DNA from: Chondrilla cf. caribensis
Taxonomy: Eukaryota > Porifera > Demospongiae > Chondrillida > Chondrillidae
DNA length: 64,000 bases
NCBI GenBank assembly: GCA_964020155.1
Contig: OZ026547.1
Coordinates: 2,656,131-2,720,130 of the forward strand
Direction of reading: 5' to 3'
The position numbers and the translations under genes were made by a program. Shown here piece after piece: positions 59,986 to 64,000 of this stretch. The notes beneath the pieces were generated by a model. That model had not been told where the DNA came from. It saw only the letters and a program-made list of their open reading frames with translations, and did no database searches. Position 1 is the stretch's first letter. Every line of letters begins with the position of its first letter.

Positions 59986-60474
59986 TTGAACCTGAAGTTC
60001 TCCAAACAAGGACAGGAGTCCTGCTCCATAAGCCTTGGTTTTACCATTCTCCTTACACAAGCCAAACTCAATAGTGAACCAGTACAACTAAATGGGGGGT
60101 ATGGATGTACTAATAGTATTATATACAGTATACGTATAAATAATATAGTTGTATAGAAATATATAGTTATCCACATACATCGTATGCATACAGATAGTGT
60201 ACATATACATGTACAGGAATGTTTAGAATGAAACACAACACAATGCTAGTCCCCATGTACAGTGAGTATGACTGATAGAGGATTTGAAGTTATGGGGGAG
60301 GGAGGGGGGTATTGATTTGTGTATGTAGCCACGCTCAATGACCTTGCTGTTTTGTTACAATATTTTGATCTGCTATGTCATGGCAAGCTAGAATGGTGAA
60401 AATAAAAAAAAACAATGTAAACAGATAAACAATGTTTACACAGGAACATGTTTATTGGCAGTTGGTGTTTTCGA

Positions 60475-61079
60475 CAAAGGTCCTTCATTACCATAAATGG
60501 ACAATGATAGTTCAGTGAGATGACATGATCACATAACAAGTTCTCTTGTTATTTCAATCACATTAACCCATCAAAATTGGAATGTCTACTCTTAATAACA
60601 ATACACAGCAATTTAGAGGAATGACAGTGTTTTCAATGTAGTTCAGTCTATGCAATAATGATCTTTGATGTGATTACATTGAAGCATAGCAACCTTATAT
60701 TCACTTCAATCACATTGAGCCATCTACTAACACCTTTAAATAAGATGTATAGTATATTATACACTATTCCATTGTAAATATGATCAGCATATAGCTATAG
60801 GGTCAACAGGTTTAGGAAGCCACAAGAATTAAAGGATTCAAAACATGTTTATTCATTTGAAGCACAAAATGGGATATTAGCTATGTTCAATGAACTTTAA
60901 ACTGCTGCAGCTGACTACTACCTTTGTCAGCAGTTTGACTGGCATACTGCTGATGAAGGTAGTAGTCAGCTGCTGAAACGCTTGGTGTAATAATTTTCTA
61001 TGGCTGGAGAATTCCATTGAACAAATCTAGTTCTAGTTAAATTTCAATTTCTGTGGATTCATGTCTATGTAAAGTGCAC

Positions 61080-61120
<41 letters not shown>

Positions 61121-61265
61121 GTGTATGCACACATGTACAATGTATGCACACACATGTACTGTATGTACACTTGTACAATGTATGCACATACACATGTACT
61201 GTATGTACACACGTACAATTGCAGCATGAAAGGTACACAGGTGCTCATTGGTGTGCTCATGAGAT
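60475..61265. repeat. Repeat family R, copy 2
   Basis: As for 46800-47530, but with a hairpin at 60907-60973 and a (CA)n at 61078-61115. Confidence 0.7.
60907..60973. ncRNA. 67-nt near-perfect hairpin, miRNA-precursor-like
   Basis: 28-nt arms (left GCAGCTGACTACTACCTTTG..., right ...GAAGGTAGTAGTCAGCTGC) pair at 26 of 28 positions around an 11-nt loop TTGACTGGCAT. Size and pairing fit a microRNA precursor, but a fold-back repeat is equally possible. The two other copies of repeat R lack the hairpin: in 63.1 kb the left arm is cut short after CTGCTGCAG. Confidence 0.45.
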
Positions 61266-61885
61266 AGCATGAATCTGCAACAGAAAACAGAAATATAATA
61301 TCATTTGTTTGTGGTTACCGTACTAAATTCCCATTAATGGTGTCACTGATTGATATGTCAGGTTAAACTGAGGTGAGATGATGACTTGAAAGGTTCAGAA
61401 TCACTTGTTATTTCAATCACATCCAGACACCACTACTCAATAAATAGAAAAACAATTTAACAATCATGAATTTTAGAAGACTGACGACATTTTCAATAAA
61501 GTTCAATCATTCAATGTAGTAAAATCATCAACAATGTTTCTTCATGAGGCATAACCAGTTTCTGTTCCTTTCAATCACCTTTGAGACACAACAATCCATA
61601 GCAATCAATAAGTACATTTAATCCAATGGTGAAGTACCAGCAGTTGAGTTGACCGCAGTTATACCTGATATTTTAAATGATTATACATATACAATGTAAA
61701 ATATAATACACATCCCAATGTTAAATTAACAGTAATTGAGTTAACAGTTACTACTGCAGGCCCGTAGGTGGGGGGCGGGGGGTTGAACACGCCCCCCTTC
61801 CCAACCATTGAAGGTGAGTTCTAATGGAATTAGACAGACAGACAGGGTCACTACACCACAAGAATATCAAGTCATTCCAATTTCA
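61266..61885. other. Unassigned interval
   Basis: 61545-61665 repeats 30090-30240. A GC-rich segment near 61755 (GTGGGGGGCGGGGGGTTG) precedes the transposon. No gene recognised. Confidence 0.45.
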
Positions 61886-61890
61886 TATTA

Positions 61891-62327
61891 CAGTGAATAT
61901 TCGTTAATCTGCCACCGGTTAATCCGCCATAATATTATGAAATAAATTTACTGGTATGGCTGCGCTATACAAGTAATCCGCCATCTCGCAATTCCGCCAT
62001 CCACCATGATTCTTCTGTGTACCTATTTGCACTTTTGTATGGGCTTCAGTTACAGATAATCCGCCAATGTTTAAGAACTTGTCTTAGTGTGGAGCAAGAT
62101 AGCAGCGAAGTGTTCTAAAATTGACTTGATAATGAAGCAGAAGTAGATTTCCGATTGCAGAAAGAGGAATACGATATCAACATTAAAAAAATACTAACGG
62201 ACCGTTTCTCGAAGACTCGGAACGTACAAATTGCGCGACAAATGGTAGAAGACATCTCGAAAAAGATCAGTATAATCCGCCAAAATTTCGCCTGAACCAA
62301 TTGCGGCAGATAAACGAATATTCACTG
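61891..62327. mobile_element. TA-flanked DNA transposon remnant (pogo/Tigger-like)
   Basis: Terminal inverted repeats of ~24 bp begin CAGTGAATATTCGTT and match at 22-23 positions; a TA dinucleotide flanks each end (61889-61890, 62328-62329). The ends and TA target fit the Tc1/mariner superfamily, pogo/Tigger branch. The + strand between 62130 and 62295 has an open stretch (EVDFRLQKEEYDINIKKIL, ending RQNFA and TGA) that could be the end of a transposase; the catalytic part is absent. Non-autonomous deletion derivative. Confidence 0.8.
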
Positions 62328-62329
62328 TA

Positions 62330-62680
62330 CAGTATATTAAACACACTCCAATACAACAAGTAATTCGAGTTCAAAAACCGGTGGGGCTGCCACCCCCCGC
62401 ATTGGAATTACTTGGAGGTAATTCTTAGGTTCAGAAGAACCTCCGCTGAAGTTATTACGCTCGGCGAAGCTTCAGCGCACGAATTCTAGCCCAATTTCTA
62501 ATTGTCAACTTTCGAAATCGGCCATCTTTATTTCGCGCAATATAAATTATAATATAAATTCATTGTTGTGGTTACGCGTAGGAACACATATTATATATAT
62601 AATATAATAATAATATGCCAGTGTTTGGTAAACCAAAGTGGTTTAGTACATGTATTGCTATTACTATGTATTACTACATG
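62330..62680. other. Unassigned interval
   Basis: Moderately GC-rich segment (GAAGAACCTCCGCTGAAG, GCTCGGCGAAGCTTCAGCGC) with no recognised gene, possibly another interspersed repeat present once in this window. Confidence 0.4.
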
Positions 62681-62689
62681 TAAGGTCCT

Positions 62690-64000
62690 TTTCAACGTAG
62701 GTCCTTCATTACCATAAATGGTCAAAGATGGTTCCAGTGAGATAACATGATCACATAACAAGTTTTCTTGTTATTTCAATGACATTGACCCACCAAAATT
62801 GGAATGTCTACTCTTAATAACAATACACAGTATTTTAGAAGAATGACAGTGTTTTCAATATAGTTCAGTCTATGCAATAATGTTCTTGATGAGATTACAT
62901 TGAGGCATAGCAACCTTATATTCACTTCAATCACATTGAGCCATAACATCTAATAACACCTTTAAATAAGATGTAGTATATTATGCACTATTCCATTATA
63001 ATAAGGATCAGCATATAGCTATAGGGTCAACAGATTTAGGAAGCCACAAACATTGAAGGATTCAAAACATGTTTATCCATTTGAAACACAAAAAGGAATA
63101 TTACGTTCAATGAACTTTGAACTGCTGCAGCCGATGATTTATTAAACTAACAGATTTCTGTACTGTGAGTTGATTCTTGTTGTAATTGAATTGTATGTCA
63201 CAAATTGGAGGTGTATACTACATTCTTACAGAATAAGCTGTTGAGTGTTGTACTTATAAGCTGTGCATGCATGCTAGACTACTGTTGAGTTTATTGAACT
63301 ATGATGGGATAATATTTCTTATGGTAACTGTTCAATGATTAAATCTGGAATTTTCATCAAAACACAAGCTATATTTACTATATTATTCCTAGACCACTGA
63401 TTCGGAAAATAATAGTTGCAAAGACCTCATCATTGACACATCCACTAGAGTTGTGTTTAGAGGAATTGTCTTAGTCTGGCAAGCTATTCCCTAAATTATC
63501 CCCCCCTAGCAGATTGAAAGTCTGGTGTGATGCTATTGACTTGAAAACTTGCTCAAACTGGGTGAAGCTAACATACACCACATGTATGATTTGGTGCAGG
63601 TTCATTGCTGTCTATTGATAGCTGGATTTAACACAACAATTAAATTAATGTCCTACTGATCTACGGATCAAAACAACCTCGACATATTTATGTGTTTGTT
63701 AAATCCAGCAGCTGCATGCACTATCACTCATTAACTCCTGCTTTCAACCACATGTATGCACATGTCACATGAATGTAGGTTGAGAGGTACACAAGTGCTC
63801 ATTTATTAACACGGAAGATGTCCAAGAAAGACCTTCAGCACTTATGTATGCTTTTTGCATTGTACAGAAAAACACCATTGCTCACTTCTAATCTGTGTTA
63901 TAAACAAAAACAATTGTTAATATCACATTTCAATTTGTGTGGGTTGATGTCGATGTAGGCAAGTATACACATGCACATATACTGTAGGTACACAGGTACA
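62690..64000. repeat. Repeat family R, copy 3
   Basis: Longest copy: 62690-63130 matches 46800-47160 and 60475-60890, and 63780-64000 matches 47260-47470. The intervening ~650 bp is specific to this copy. Continues to the end of the window. Confidence 0.7.

Larger units (their letters stand above)
58412..60087 (-). pseudogene. Phenylalanine-hydroxylase-type gene, last three exons, copy B
   Basis: Minus-strand exons 60087-59992 (96 nt), 59159-59027 (133 nt) and 58571-58412, with the same splice sites as copy A. Exon 2 keeps the two nucleotides that copy A lost but lacks one A in the adjacent CTTGAGGGATG, so it is frameshifted by a different lesion at nearly the same place. Exon 3 is complete, with three residues (EQI) missing in copy A. 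The first exon has Ser to Leu in LLSLFGEL. No upstream catalytic exons are visible before homology to copy A ends near 60395. Confidence 0.8.

Noticed and set aside
59456..60236. 249- and 175-codon minus-strand ORFs over the PAH copy B region
   Set aside because: They fuse the real 96-nt exon with the CAGTACACACA repeat array; splice sites at 59992 and 60088 delimit the true coding part.
60946..60973. let-7-like microRNA, because GAAGGTAGTAGTC resembles the let-7 seed region
   Set aside because: The seed is not the same (GAAGGTAG rather than GAGGTAG) and the rest does not match.

Overview
The window is eukaryotic, AT-rich, repeat-laden DNA from an animal. Genes are split by GT-AG introns and carry TATA boxes, long (CA)n/(TG)n and (TA)n tracts are common, and the proteins are metazoan: fibrinogen-related domains, a collagen-like secreted protein, a WDFY3-type BEACH/WD40 protein and an aromatic amino acid hydroxylase. 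A marine invertebrate, possibly a sponge, is my best guess. That is inference; no single marker in the window fixes the phylum.

The theme is a cluster of small secreted fibrinogen-related (FReD) genes, all on the + strand. There are eight recognisable copies (5.27, 10.61, 16.85, 20.97, 25.23, 30.78, 37.87 and 53.07 kb), plus older relics near 46.6, 48.1 and 51.7 kb, and a single-exon collagen/fibrinogen-like gene at 50.2 kb. The copies share one architecture: a TATA box at a fixed distance from the ATG (123 bp in class I, 97 bp in class II), a short signal-peptide exon, a phase-1 intron that splits the first cysteine codon of the mature protein, and one exon for the whole fibrinogen domain. 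Class I comprises FReD-1, -2, -6, -7 and -8; class II comprises FReD-3, -4 and -5. FReD-2 (4-nt deletion) and FReD-6 (TGG to TGA) are broken. The proteins are probably secreted lectin-like recognition molecules.

Layout. 0-11.5 kb: two ~5.3-kb related blocks, each with dispersed repeats, a minus-strand fragment of a linker-histone H1 3' end, a TG tract and a class I gene. 12.0-13.4 kb: an 18-bp minisatellite. 14.5 kb: an isolated minus-strand WD40 exon. 15.1-29.0 kb: a tandem array of ~4.2-kb units; units 2 and 3 are almost identical, unit 4 lacks the gene. 30.6-35.7 kb: FReD-6 and, downstream, a decayed Penelope-like retroelement with 13-bp target-site duplication, inverted terminal repeats and a hammerhead-ribozyme-like motif. 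36.6-37.6 kb: minus-strand BEACH-domain exon relics. 37.7-45.5 kb and 52.9-60.4 kb: two copies of a segmental duplication carrying a class I FReD gene, dispersed repeats, a GC-rich ~1-kb island with CCAAT and TATA boxes but no recognised protein, and the last three exons of a phenylalanine-hydroxylase-type gene (minus strand). 46.6-49.3 and 60.4-64.0 kb: non-coding repeat families, two small DNA transposon relics elsewhere in the window's repeats, a TA-flanked transposon at 61.9 kb and a miRNA-precursor-sized hairpin at 60.9 kb.

The locus looks like a fast birth-and-death gene family in which unequal crossing-over, gene conversion and mobile elements are all visible. The near-identical duplications and small frameshifts could partly be assembly or sequencing artefacts; this cannot be separated from biology using the sequence alone.
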